From Parafrankia discariae (GTDB taxonomy: Bacteria; Actinomycetota; Actinomycetes; Frankiales; Frankiaceae), in assembly GCF_000373365.1 (NCBI RefSeq), contig NZ_KB891104.1, positions 77,538-141,537 of the forward strand: a stretch of DNA of 64,000 nucleotides, in the 5' to 3' direction. Numbering within the stretch: position 1 is the stretch's first letter; the number at the start of each line of letters is the position of its first letter. Positions 49,742 to 58,554 of the stretch are shown one piece after another. Both the position numbers and the translations under genes were made by a program. Under the pieces are notes generated by a model. The model did not search any database. It was not told the DNA's origin and worked only from the letters and a program-made list of their open reading frames with translations.

Positions 49742-52700
49742 TCAGAGCAGGGTGTCGGAGAGGCCGTCCGGGGTGCCGAAGCGGTGGGCGGTGATGCTGA
49801 CCGCCTGCTCGCGCAGGAACGGCAGCAGCTCCAGCCGCCCGGACTCCGTCACCGGTCGCGCGTGGACCGCGATCTCCAGGCGGTCACCGACCGCCGCCGT
49901 CAGCGCGCTGGCGTCCCCACCGATCAGCCGGACCCGCGGCGCGGCCCGGCCCGCCGCGCGCCGGGTGATACCAGCCAACCATTCCTCGTCGGACTGGTGG
50001 CTGTTCGCGACCGCCAACCCGGCGAGTTCCGAACGCAGCCACCGCGGCAGCTCGACCGCGGAGCTCACCGAAAGCGGCGAGCCGGCCAGCAGCCCGGCCG
50101 CGACCACCCGGACGAGTTGGCACACTCCGCCACCCGCGAAGCGGATCTCGACCGGGACCGGCTGGTAGCGCAGCACATTGCGCTCGGCCACCAGGCCGGC
50201 GAGCTCGCGGGCGGCACCGTATTCCTCGGCCCAGGCGGCGGCATCGCTGCGCAGCGCCCGTTCCAGCCCGGCGAGATCCGCGACCGCGGCGGACCCGCCA
50301 GCACCGGACCCGCCCTCGTCGGCAGCGCCGCGGCCGGTGCCGGCCGCGGCGGCGGTGACAGCGGCAGTGACAGCGATGGCGTCAGTGGCGGCGGCCAGCA
50401 GGCGGCGGGCGGGCGGCCCGAGCTCGGCCGTCGCGGTGGCGGGTCTGCTGGCCCAGTCGGCGAGGGCGTAGAGGTAGGTCGGGCCGCCCGCCTTGGTTCC
50501 CGGGCCCACCGCCGACCGCTTCCAGCCGCCGAACGGCTGACGGCCCACGATCGCGCCGGTGATGCCACGGTTCACGTAGAGGTTGCCCGCCTGGACGTGG
50601 CGCAGCCAGTAGTCGAGCTCGGCCGCCTCAAGCGAGTGCAGGCCCGAGGTGAGACCGAAGTCGACCTCGTTCTGGATCTCCACCGCCTCGGTGAGATCGG
50701 CCGCCGCCATGATTCCCAGGACCGGGCCGAAGTACTCCGTCCGATGGAACTCCGATCCGCGGGCCACCCCCGCACGCACCCCGGGCGACCACAGCCGGCC
50801 CCGATCGTCGAGGCGCCGCGGCTGGACGAGCCAGCGCTCCCCGGGGCCGAGCTCGGTCAGCGCGCGCAGCAGCTTGCCCGACGCCGGTTCGACGAGCGGC
50901 CCGAGCTGGGTCCGCGGGTCGGCCGCCTCCCCCACGACCAGCGAGCGGACCGCGTCGACGAGCTGGTCCCGCAGCCGACGCGACGTCGCCGCCGAGCCGA
51001 CGAGGATGAGCAGCGACGCCGCCGAGCACTTCTGGCCGGCATGGCCGAACGCCGAGGCGACGACGTCCCGCACGGCCAGGTCAAGGTCGGCGCTCGGCGT
51101 CACCACGATCGCGTTCTTGCCGCTGGTCTCCGCCAGCAGCGGCAGGTCGCGGCGGAACGACCGGAACAGCTCCGCCGTCTCGAACGCGCCGGTCAGGATG
51201 ACCCGGTCGACCCGCGGGTCACCGACCAGCGCCCGGCCCAGGTCGCCCTCGTCCACGTTGACGAGGTGGAGGACCTCGCGGGGAACCCCGGCGTCCCACA
51301 GCGCCCGCACCAGGACGGCGCCGCAGCGGCGGGCCTGGCCGGCCGGCTTGACCACCACCGGTGAACCCGCGGCGAGGGCGGCGAGGGTGGAACCGGCGGG
51401 GATCGCGACGGGGAAGTTCCACGGCGGCGTGACCACGGTGAGGCGCACCGGCGCGAGCAGCGCCCCGTCGACGTCGTCGAGGCCGGCGCCCCGCGCGGCG
51501 TAGTAGCGGGCGAAGTCGACGGCCTCCGAGACCTCCGGATCGGCCTGGTCGAAGGTCTTCGCGGTCTCGGCGGCCATGATCTCGACCAGTTCGCCGCGCC
51601 GCTGTTCGAGCACCTCGGCGGCCCGGCGCAGCACGGCCGCGCGGCCCGCCCCGCCCAGCGCCGCCCACCCCGGCGCGGCGCGGACCGCGCGCGCCAGCAC
51701 CGCCTCCAGCTCGTCCGCCGTGTGGATCGTGGTGGCGGCCACGAGGTCGACACCCAGCGTGGACGTCGGCACCCGGGCCAGGACCCACCGCGCCCACGTC
51801 CGGTTGGCCGCCAGGGAGGGGTCGGTGTCCGGAGCGTTCCGGAAGCCGCCCGCGCCGCCGGGCCCGGCGAGCCCCGCGGCGTCAGACCCCGCGGGCTCGC
51901 TGGGCCCGACAGGCCCGGCCGGCCCGGTGGCGTCGACGGGGGGCGCGGCACGCAGCCGGTTCTGGGTGCGGCGCGGGGCCGGGACGGTGTCGTCGACGTC
52001 GGCCAGCGACGCGCGGAACCGCTTCTCCTCACGGGCGAACAGCGTCTCGTCGACGGCGAGGTCGAACACCGCCGACATGAAGTTCTCCCGGCTCGCGCCC
52101 TCCTCGAGCCGGCGGACCAGGTACGCGATGGCGACGTCGAACTCCGCGGGCCGCACCACCGGGGTGTAGAGGAGCAGCCCGCCCACCTCGCGCGCGACGA
52201 CCCGGGCCTGCGCCTGCGCCATCCCGAGCAGCATCTCGAAGCGCAGGCCGCCGCGGGCGCTGCGCCGGCCGGCGAGGATCCACGCGAAGGCCAGGTCGAA
52301 CAGGTTGTGCCCGGCGACCCCCACGCGCACGTTGGCCACCCGGTCGGGGTGCAGGGCGTGGTCGAGCAGCCGCTTGTAGTTGGCGTCGGTCTCCCGCTTG
52401 GTGTCGTACGGCGCGGGCGGCCAGCCCCGCAGCGACGCCTCGGCCCGCTCCATCGGCAGGTTCGCGCCCTTCACCAGCCGCACGGTGACCGGCGGGCCGC
52501 CGGCCGCCCGCCGGGCCGCGCTCCACTCCTGCAGGCGGGTCAGGGCGCCGAGCGCGTCGGGCAGGTAGGCCTGCAGGACGATCCCGGCGGCCAGGTGCCG
52601 CAGGGCGGGCCGGTCGAGCAGCGTGGTGAACACCGCGATCGTCAGGTCCAGGTCGCGGTACTCCTCCATGTCCAGCGTGACGAACGTGGCCGGCCGTGAC

Positions 52701-53347
52701 CGCGCCGCCCGCTCGAACAGCGGCGTCAGCGCCGCCACGACGTGCGCCACGGTCTCGTCGAAGGCCCAGGCCGCGTGCGGCGCGACGCTCGCCGAGACCT
52801 TGATCGACACGTGGTCGACGTCGCCCCGGGCGAGCAGCGCCATGGTGCCCGCCAGCCGGCGCGCGGCCTCCCGCTCCCCGAGGACGGCCTCCCCCAGCAG
52901 GTTCAGGTTCAGCCGCACACCGGGCCGGCGCAGCCGTTCGACGGCCCGCCCGAGCCGGCGGTCGGTGGCGTCGACGACCAGGTGGCCGACCATCCGGCGC
53001 AGCACCCGCCGGGCGGCCGGGACGACGACCCACGGCAGCACGGGACCGGCCGCTCCCCCGGCCCGCACCGCCCCCCGCAGGTACCAGGGCAGGAACGCGG
53101 GCACGGACGGGGCGAGCCGGGCCAGGTTGCGTGCCGCCACCCGCGGGTCCTCCGGGCGGACCACCCCGTCGACGAAGCGCACGGTGAACGCCAGCCCGCC
53201 CGGCTCCCGCAGCAGGGCGGCCAGCCGGGCCGCGGCCGGGTCCACCGGTTCGGACGCCGCCTGGGCCACCCAGCGGCGGACCAGCGCGACAGCCTCGTCG
53301 CCCAGGCCGGACAGGTCGTGCGGGCTACTGCTCACTGCCGCGGTCAT
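49742..53347 (-). CDS. putA: Bifunctional proline dehydrogenase / L-glutamate-gamma-semialdehyde dehydrogenase
   Basis: A 1201-residue fusion that converts proline to glutamate. PRODH barrel (about 1-480): LNLNLLGEAVLGEREAARRL, VSIKVSAS, LDMEEYRDLDLT, VRLVKGANLPME and GVAGHNLFDLAF. Aldehyde dehydrogenase (about 520-1010): VVTPPWNFPVAIPAG, Glu740 in LLAETSGKNA, catalytic Cys774 in GQKCSAAS, RQPFGGWKRSAVG. A C-terminal 170-residue domain resembles the inactive ALDH-like domain of type B PutAs. There is no ribbon-helix-helix DNA-binding domain, so it is not an autogenous repressor. ATG 53347 follows GAGGACG. Many Gram-positives use two separate enzymes, so the fused form is notable. Confidence 0.95.
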   Translation of the reverse strand: MTAAVSSSPHDLSGLGDEAVALVRRWVAQAASEPVDPAAARLAALLREPGGLAFTVRFVDGVVRPEDPRVAARNLARLAPSVPAFLPWYLRGAVRAGGAAGPVLPWVVVPAARRVLRRMVGHLVVDATDRRLGRAVERLRRPGVRLNLNLLGEAVLGEREAARRLAGTMALLARGDVDHVSIKVSASVAPHAAWAFDETVAHVVAALTPLFERAARSRPATFVTLDMEEYRDLDLTIAVFTTLLDRPALRHLAAGIVLQAYLPDALGALTRLQEWSAARRAAGGPPVTVRLVKGANLPMERAEASLRGWPPAPYDTKRETDANYKRLLDHALHPDRVANVRVGVAGHNLFDLAFAWILAGRRSARGGLRFEMLLGMAQAQARVVAREVGGLLLYTPVVRPAEFDVAIAYLVRRLEEGASRENFMSAVFDLAVDETLFAREEKRFRASLADVDDTVPAPRRTQNRLRAAPPVDATGPAGPVGPSEPAGSDAAGLAGPGGAGGFRNAPDTDPSLAANRTWARWVLARVPTSTLGVDLVAATTIHTADELEAVLARAVRAAPGWAALGGAGRAAVLRRAAEVLEQRRGELVEIMAAETAKTFDQADPEVSEAVDFARYYAARGAGLDDVDGALLAPVRLTVVTPPWNFPVAIPAGSTLAALAAGSPVVVKPAGQARRCGAVLVRALWDAGVPREVLHLVNVDEGDLGRALVGDPRVDRVILTGAFETAELFRSFRRDLPLLAETSGKNAIVVTPSADLDLAVRDVVASAFGHAGQKCSAASLLILVGSAATSRRLRDQLVDAVRSLVVGEAADPRTQLGPLVEPASGKLLRALTELGPGERWLVQPRRLDDRGRLWSPGVRAGVARGSEFHRTEYFGPVLGIMAAADLTEAVEIQNEVDFGLTSGLHSLEAAELDYWLRHVQAGNLYVNRGITGAIVGRQPFGGWKRSAVGPGTKAGGPTYLYALADWASRPATATAELGPPARRLLAAATDAIAVTAAVTAAAAGTGRGAADEGGSGAGGSAAVADLAGLERALRSDAAAWAEEYGAARELAGLVAERNVLRYQPVPVEIRFAGGGVCQLVRVVAAGLLAGSPLSVSSAVELPRWLRSELAGLAVANSHQSDEEWLAGITRRAAGRAAPRVRLIGGDASALTAAVGDRLEIAVHARPVTESGRLELLPFLREQAVSITAHRFGTPDGLSDTLL

Positions 53348-53655
53348 CGCCGTCCTCGGGTCGGTGTCCGGATCGCCGTGTTCGGGCCGAGGTCCGGTCG
53401 CGGTCCACGGTGGCCGTCCTACACAGTGTGGCCGCGGGCACCGACGGCACGGCCCCACCGGCGGGGTACACACCGGTCGTACCCGCGGCGCGCGGTCCGT
53501 TCACGTCCGTCCCCGCCGGGTGGGCACGGGTCTGCCGGGATACCCGACACGGCCCGGGAAAGCTTCATAGGATCTTGGCCGCGGCGCCGCGTGCCGGTCA
53601 CCGGCCGGGTGAGGCATGGAGACGCCGCCGAGGTGTCGCACGGAGGCGTTCACCC

Positions 53656-54042
53656 ATGTCCGTCGAGCTGAACCACACGATCGTCCACGCCCGCGACGAC
53701 GAGGAGTCCGCCCGGTTCCTGGCCCACATCCTGGGTCTCGAGGTCGGGCCGCGGACGGGCCGGTTCCTGCCGGTCGTCACGGCCAACGGCGTAGCCCTGG
53801 ACTTCGCCGTCACCACGGCCGAGCCCATCGCCACGCAGCACTACGCGTTCCTGGTGTCGGACGAGGAGTTCGACGCGGCGTTCGCCCGGATCAGGCAGGC
53901 CGGCATCACCTTCTACGCCGATCCGCACGGCCGGCTGCCGGGCGAGATCAACCACAACCACGGCGGGCGCGGCCTGTACTTCCTCGACCCGTCCGGGCAC
54001 GGGATGGAGATCCTCACCCGCCCCTACGGGAACAACGGGTAG
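53656..54042 (+). CDS. VOC-family (glyoxalase/bleomycin-resistance fold) protein
   Basis: A 128-residue protein with one beta-alpha-beta-beta-beta pair. SVELNHTIVHARDDEESARF begins the fold; LGLEVGPRTGRFLPV, HYAFLVSDEEFD and GRGLYFLDPSGHGMEILTRP end it. His7 and the late Glu in HGMEILT are at the usual metal-ligand places. VOC proteins include glyoxalases, ring-cleavage dioxygenases and drug-binding proteins; no substrate can be inferred. ATG 53656 follows CGGAGG. The upstream 308 bp (53348-53655) to putA hold no gene. The pentapeptide gene starts 25 bp downstream and may be co-transcribed. Confidence 0.85.
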   Translation: MSVELNHTIVHARDDEESARFLAHILGLEVGPRTGRFLPVVTANGVALDFAVTTAEPIATQHYAFLVSDEEFDAAFARIRQAGITFYADPHGRLPGEINHNHGGRGLYFLDPSGHGMEILTRPYGNNG

Positions 54043-54066
54043 CGACCGGAGGACGGTGGACGGGAC

Positions 54067-55332
54067 GTGACCGACAACGCCGGTGTGACCCCCGGCGGAC
54101 GGGATCCCTGCTCCTGCGGAGGCGCCGGCGGGAGCGGCGCCCGGGCCGGCGGCCCGACCGGTGCCGCCACCAGCGGCGCCGCGCGGCGGTCCGCGGGCCG
54201 GCGCTGGCTGTGGATCGTCGCCGGCCTGGCCGCGGCCGGCGCGGCGGCGGCCGCGGTCGGGATCTGGCATCTCCCGCCGCGGATGTACCCGGACCCGGGC
54301 GACACCGACGCGCGGGCGTCCCTGCAGGGCGGCCTGCTGACCGCGGCCTCGGCGCTCATCGCCGTGGCCGGTGCCCTGGTCGCCCTGGACGAGACCAGGG
54401 CGGCCAACACCGAGACCCGGCGGGCGAACGAGGCCGCCGACGAACGTGAGCGGCAGGCCTACGCGAACACCCATGTCCGCGAGCTCTACACCCGGGCGAT
54501 CGACCAGCTCGGCTCGGACAGCGACACGATCCGCCTGGGCGGCATCTACGCCCTCGAGCGGATCGTCACCGACAGCCCCGCCGACCGGCGTGCCGTCGTC
54601 GAGGTCCTCGCCGCCTTCGTCCGCACCATGAGCACCGATCCCCGGCGTGCCCCGGCGCCGGCCCCGAGCGCCGTGCCGTCGGCCAAGCCCGGGCGGCGCG
54701 GGCCGTCCCGGCCGCCGGCCGTCGACATCCGCGCCGCGGTCGGGGTCCTCGCGCGCCTTCCGCATCCCGCGGATCTCACCGGCGCCGACCTGACCGGGCT
54801 CACCGGGCTCACCGGCCAGGCCGATCTTCCCGGCCCGCCCAGCCTGGCCCACCTGACGCTCACGAACGCCACCCTGACCGACGCCCGGCTGGCCGGGGTC
54901 GATTTCACCGGCGGCAGCCTGGACGACGCCGACCTCGCCCGCGCCGACCTGCGCCGGGCGAACCTCACCGACGCCGAGCTGGTCGACGCGGATCTCACCG
55001 GCGCCCGGCTCGCCGACGCGACCCTCACCGGCTCCCTGCTCTTCCGGGCGAATCTCACCGGGGCCCAGCTGGGCCGGGCCGACCTCACCGGGGCCCAGCT
55101 CGGCGGCGCCGATCTCACGAACGCCGTCCTGGACGACGCGGTCCTCACCGACGCCGTCCTCTCCGGGGCGGACCTCACCAACGCCCGGCTGGACGGCGCC
55201 GACCTCGCCGCGGCGACCGGTCTGGCCCAGCGGCAGGTGGACTCCGCGCGGGGCGACCGGCGGACCCACCTGCCGGCGGGCCTGGTCCGGCCGGCGTCGT
55301 GGGACACCGCGCGGGCCCCGGCCGGGCGGTAG
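54067..55332 (+). CDS. Membrane protein with pentapeptide-repeat domain
   Basis: A 421-residue protein. Two hydrophobic helices, about 47-68 (WLWIVAGLAAAGAAAAAVGI) and 85-103, anchor it. A helical ARELYTRAIDQLGSDSDTIR-like section (HVRELYTRAIDQLGS, IRLGGIYALERI) typical of pentapeptide membrane proteins follows. After a Pro-rich linker the right-handed beta-helix spans about 238-385, with repeats such as ADLTG, ANLTD, ADLTN and ADLAR. The domain may mimic a nucleic-acid-like surface or bind partners; function is unknown. GTG 54067 gives VTDNAGVTPGG. It lies 25 bp downstream of the VOC gene. Confidence 0.85.
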   Translation: MTDNAGVTPGGRDPCSCGGAGGSGARAGGPTGAATSGAARRSAGRRWLWIVAGLAAAGAAAAAVGIWHLPPRMYPDPGDTDARASLQGGLLTAASALIAVAGALVALDETRAANTETRRANEAADERERQAYANTHVRELYTRAIDQLGSDSDTIRLGGIYALERIVTDSPADRRAVVEVLAAFVRTMSTDPRRAPAPAPSAVPSAKPGRRGPSRPPAVDIRAAVGVLARLPHPADLTGADLTGLTGLTGQADLPGPPSLAHLTLTNATLTDARLAGVDFTGGSLDDADLARADLRRANLTDAELVDADLTGARLADATLTGSLLFRANLTGAQLGRADLTGAQLGGADLTNAVLDDAVLTDAVLSGADLTNARLDGADLAAATGLAQRQVDSARGDRRTHLPAGLVRPASWDTARAPAGR

Positions 55333-55457
55333 CACCACGCCCGGCCGGGGGCGTGCGGGTGCCGCGGCAGGCGTGGCGGGCGTGGCGGGCACGGCGGGCA
55401 CGGCGGATGTGCGCGCCGCGCGGATCCAGCCGATCCTGGCGGTGGAGGTGACGGCGG

Positions 55458-56765
55458 ATGACGGCCGGCGGTCTGTCGATCCTGGGGACGCCGGTGGACG
55501 TCCCGGAACCGGACATGGCCGTGGTGCACCTGCTCGGCGTGCTGCGCCGCCAGCTGGGGATGGACCTCGGCTGGCTCTGCCGCTTCGACGGCGACCGGCT
55601 CGTCATGCAGGCTCAGAACGGGGACGGCGCGTCCTACGGTGTCGGCCCGGGCACGACCGTGCTCGGGTCGCCCGAGGATCGGGAGCGCACGCTCTACTGG
55701 CGGGTGCTGACCGGTCGGCTGCCGCCGGTCGTTCCTGACACGCTGGCGGACCCTCGCACGGCGGGGCTGCCCACCGTCACCGAGCTCGGTGTCCGCACCT
55801 ACGCCGCGACGCCCATCCGGGACGGCGACCGCATCTACGGGGTCGTCGGCTGCCTCGGGCGCGTTCCCCGACCGGAGCTGGACTCCCGGCACGTGCAGAT
55901 CCTGATGCTGATCGCGGATCTGCTCAGCGTCTCGGTCCGTGACCTGCACCGGATGTGGGAGGACTCGAGCCGGGCCTGGCGGGCCGTCCGCGAGGTGCTC
56001 GACAGCGGCGGGCCCCGCCTGGTGTTCCAGCCGGTCGTCGACCTGCACACCGGCGCGGCCGTGGCGGCCGAGGCACTCGCCCGGTTCCCCGGGCCGCCGG
56101 CCGATCCCCAGCAGTGGTTCGCGCGGGCCGCCGGCGTCGGGCTCGGCGTCGAGCTGGAGCTCGCCGCCGTCCGGCAGGCGCTGGGCGTGCTGCCCGCCGT
56201 TCCGGCCAACGCCCGCCTGACGGTGAACGTCTCCCCGACCGCGCTCACCGGTGGTCTGCTCGGCGTCCTCCCGGACATCGACCTGACCCGTCTCGTCGTC
56301 GAGATCACCGAACAGGAACGCAGCCTGGACGACCCGGCCGTGGTGCGCGCGACGCGCGAGCTGCGCGCCCGCGGGGCGCGGATCGCCGTCGACGACGTCG
56401 GTGCCGGCTACGCCGGGCTCGCCCGGCTCGTGCAGCTGCGCCCGGACGTGATCAAACTGGACCGGTGCCTGATACACGGCATGGACACCGATCCCGTCCG
56501 CCGCGCGACCGCCATCGCGCTGGTCTACCTGGCCGGGAAGATCGGCAGCCGGATCATCGCCGAGGGTGTCGAGACCGCCACCGAGCTCGCCGCGGCGCGC
56601 GACACCGGGATCGGCTACGGCCAGGGCTACCACCTCGGTGTCCCGGATCCGGCGCTGCCCGCGTTCCACCGGCCACGGTGGTCGGGCGGCCCCGGTCCGG
56701 GACCACCCGACCACCGTCCGGTGGCCGGGGCCTACGACGTCAGCGGTTACGACGTCAGCAGTTGA
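55458..56765 (+). CDS. GAF-EAL domain c-di-GMP phosphodiesterase
   Basis: A 435-residue soluble protein. The N-terminal 165 residues look like a GAF sensor (HLLGVLRRQLGMDLGWLCRF ... IYGVVGCLGR). The EAL domain then shows LVFQPVVDLHTG, Glu205 in AEALARF, LTVNVSPTAL, LVVEITEQE, IAVDDVGAGYAGLARL, VIKLDRCLI and RIIAEGVETATE. All metal-binding positions seem present (the DFG-type DDVG is the common DD variant), so c-di-GMP hydrolysis is likely. ATG 55458 follows GGAGG with a normal gap. Its last residues YDVSGYDVSS come from a 15-bp tandem duplication that also overlaps the end of the convergent lamin-tail gene. Confidence 0.92.
   Translation: MTAGGLSILGTPVDVPEPDMAVVHLLGVLRRQLGMDLGWLCRFDGDRLVMQAQNGDGASYGVGPGTTVLGSPEDRERTLYWRVLTGRLPPVVPDTLADPRTAGLPTVTELGVRTYAATPIRDGDRIYGVVGCLGRVPRPELDSRHVQILMLIADLLSVSVRDLHRMWEDSSRAWRAVREVLDSGGPRLVFQPVVDLHTGAAVAAEALARFPGPPADPQQWFARAAGVGLGVELELAAVRQALGVLPAVPANARLTVNVSPTALTGGLLGVLPDIDLTRLVVEITEQERSLDDPAVVRATRELRARGARIAVDDVGAGYAGLARLVQLRPDVIKLDRCLIHGMDTDPVRRATAIALVYLAGKIGSRIIAEGVETATELAAARDTGIGYGQGYHLGVPDPALPAFHRPRWSGGPGPGPPDHRPVAGAYDVSGYDVSS
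56733..56762. repeat. 15-bp tandem duplication in overlapping convergent gene ends
   Basis: TACGACGTCAGCGGT (56733-56747) and TACGACGTCAGCAGT (56748-56762) differ at one base. The right copy contains TCA (56755-56757), the stop of the leftward lamin-tail gene; the rightward EAL gene stops at 56763-56765. The two coding regions overlap by 11 bp. Confidence 0.85.
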
Positions 56766-58155
56766 GCGTTCCGGCGCGCAGCGCGTGGCTGGCGTCGTTG
56801 CCGTCGTCGGACCACAGGACCGGCTTGTGCCCGGAGGCGCAGGTCTCCTGCGGCGCGATGGCGAACCCCTCGTTGTTGTAGTTCGACATCCCGGTGGGCC
56901 GCTCGTAGAGGGCCGTGACGGCGAGCTGGCCCTGGGCGTTGACGTCGAGCGTCGCGGTGCGGCCCTGGCAGGTGTCGTCACAGGCCGCCCACAGGTGGCC
57001 GGTGCCGGGCTCGTACTCGAGGTCCATCACCCCGGGGAAGCCGCTGGGCACGGTGGCGATCCGGGTGTACCCGCCACCGGTCTGGTCGAGGGCGTAGGCG
57101 TAGATCGTGCCGTTGGCCTCCAGGCCGACGAAGTACAGGCCGCTGCCGTGGCCGGGGTAGGAGGCCGGGTCGTACGCGGCGTTGGCGTGCTCGTCGTGGA
57201 AGCCGTGCGCGGTGAGGAACGAGTCGGGGATCCACGAGATGCCCTCGGGACCGCTGTTGGCCGCGACGGCGGGCAGGTCGGCGGTGAGATCCCACTCGGC
57301 GGTCGCGTTGAGCGTGGTGGTCGTGGCGGAGCCGTCGAACCGGACGATCTTCGGCAGGCTGGTGCTGCCGTTGTTGTCGCGCTCGGTGGCGACCACCACT
57401 CCGTCGGGGGTGACCACCACCCCTTCCGCATCGAGGTCGCCGGTCCCGTTGGCGTAGTGCAGCGCCTTGCCGGAGGTCCAGCCGCCCGAGGTGTCGGGAG
57501 TCCACGTCGCGCCGCTGGGCACGAGCCGGTAGAGGGTGCCGGGGCCGTTCTTCACCGCCCAGAGCACACCGGCGCTCTGGAAGGACAGCCCGCTCAGGTT
57601 GGTGCCGAACGCGTTGGCGGCGTCGGCCACGGTGACCGCGGTGCCACCGGGCCACGCCGTGGCGGTGACCCCACCGCCACCCGCGCAGGAGTTGGCGGTG
57701 CCCCGGGTCGACGCGGTCGTCGTGGCGAACGCGCCGCTGCCGTCCGGGCACCGCCCGTAGGTCGTCGTCGCGTGCGCCGTCCAGGTGTACGAATCCACCA
57801 GCGACGTGCCGCCGGCCTGGTACAGCCGGACGGAATCGGCGCTGCCCAGGCCGAACACCGGATCCACGTCGAGCACCGCGCGCCCGCCGGCGGCCAGCGA
57901 CGTGCCCGCGGCGACCGTGAACACGTGCGAGTCGTCGTTGTCCTTCACCACCCAGCCCGCGATGCTCACCGCCGTCGAGCCGGTGTTGACCAGCTCCACC
58001 CAGTCACCCGGCGAACCGCCGTTCGACTCGATCTCGTTGATCCGCACGTCGGTCGGCCCGGCCGTCGCCGCCGGCACGCCGAACAGCGCGAGCGCGACCA
58101 TGGCCAGGACGGCGGCAACAACAAGCCGCCCCCTCCCACGCAAATTCCAACGCAA
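56755..58155 (-). CDS. Secreted lamin-tail-domain protein with beta-propeller-like region
   Basis: A 466-residue exported protein. TTG 58155 is chosen: GGAGAAGGAG lies about 8 nt upstream and the product opens with MRWNLRGRGRL, a hydrophobic core and a likely cleavage after VPAATA. A lamin-tail domain (about 34-125) follows: DVRINEIESNGG, DWVELVNTGSTAVSIAGWVV and RAVLDVDPVF. The rest, about 150-460, consists of repeats like GLSFQSAGVLWAVKNGPGTL, GISWIPDSFL and FPGVMDLEYEPGTGHLWAAC, suggesting a beta-propeller as in esterase-like phytase proteins. Cysteines near the C-terminus (CDDTC, ETC, LNC) fit an extracellular protein. Substrate unknown. It overlaps the EAL gene end. Confidence 0.8.
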   Translation of the reverse strand: MRWNLRGRGRLVVAAVLAMVALALFGVPAATAGPTDVRINEIESNGGSPGDWVELVNTGSTAVSIAGWVVKDNDDSHVFTVAAGTSLAAGGRAVLDVDPVFGLGSADSVRLYQAGGTSLVDSYTWTAHATTTYGRCPDGSGAFATTTASTRGTANSCAGGGGVTATAWPGGTAVTVADAANAFGTNLSGLSFQSAGVLWAVKNGPGTLYRLVPSGATWTPDTSGGWTSGKALHYANGTGDLDAEGVVVTPDGVVVATERDNNGSTSLPKIVRFDGSATTTTLNATAEWDLTADLPAVAANSGPEGISWIPDSFLTAHGFHDEHANAAYDPASYPGHGSGLYFVGLEANGTIYAYALDQTGGGYTRIATVPSGFPGVMDLEYEPGTGHLWAACDDTCQGRTATLDVNAQGQLAVTALYERPTGMSNYNNEGFAIAPQETCASGHKPVLWSDDGNDASHALRAGTLNC

Positions 58156-58554
58156 CGCAGTGACTCCTTCTCCCAGGGTAATCAACGGAGAGCGGCGAAA
58201 TCGCGCCCCGACGAAGCCTTCAGCACACCGACGACCAGAATCTGAACACCTGACCAACAACACAGGCAACACAGATGACCACCATCCGTGGGCGGACGTG
58301 CCGACTGAGGCACGCTGCGCGTCCGCCGTAAGCACCGCTGGCGCCGACGCCGGATCAGAACGTTTGGCCGGGCTCACATGAGGCCCACATCAACGGCATC
58401 AAGACTGCGGACGACGCCGGACCAGCCCGCCATCCGGCCGCTCCGCCCCCAGCCACTCCGCAACCCGGCCACTCCGCCATCGCGCAGCTCGTTTCTCCGC
58501 CCTCCCGCCGTCCTGTGCCGCTTCGCCCCCGCCGTTCTCAGGAGGATGCCCGCC
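58156..58554. other. Divergent region between two secreted-protein genes
   Basis: This 399-bp region should hold the promoters of the lamin-tail gene (left) and the GH43 gene (right). The part 58190-58290 is less GC-rich. No operator palindrome or gene was recognised. Confidence 0.4.
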
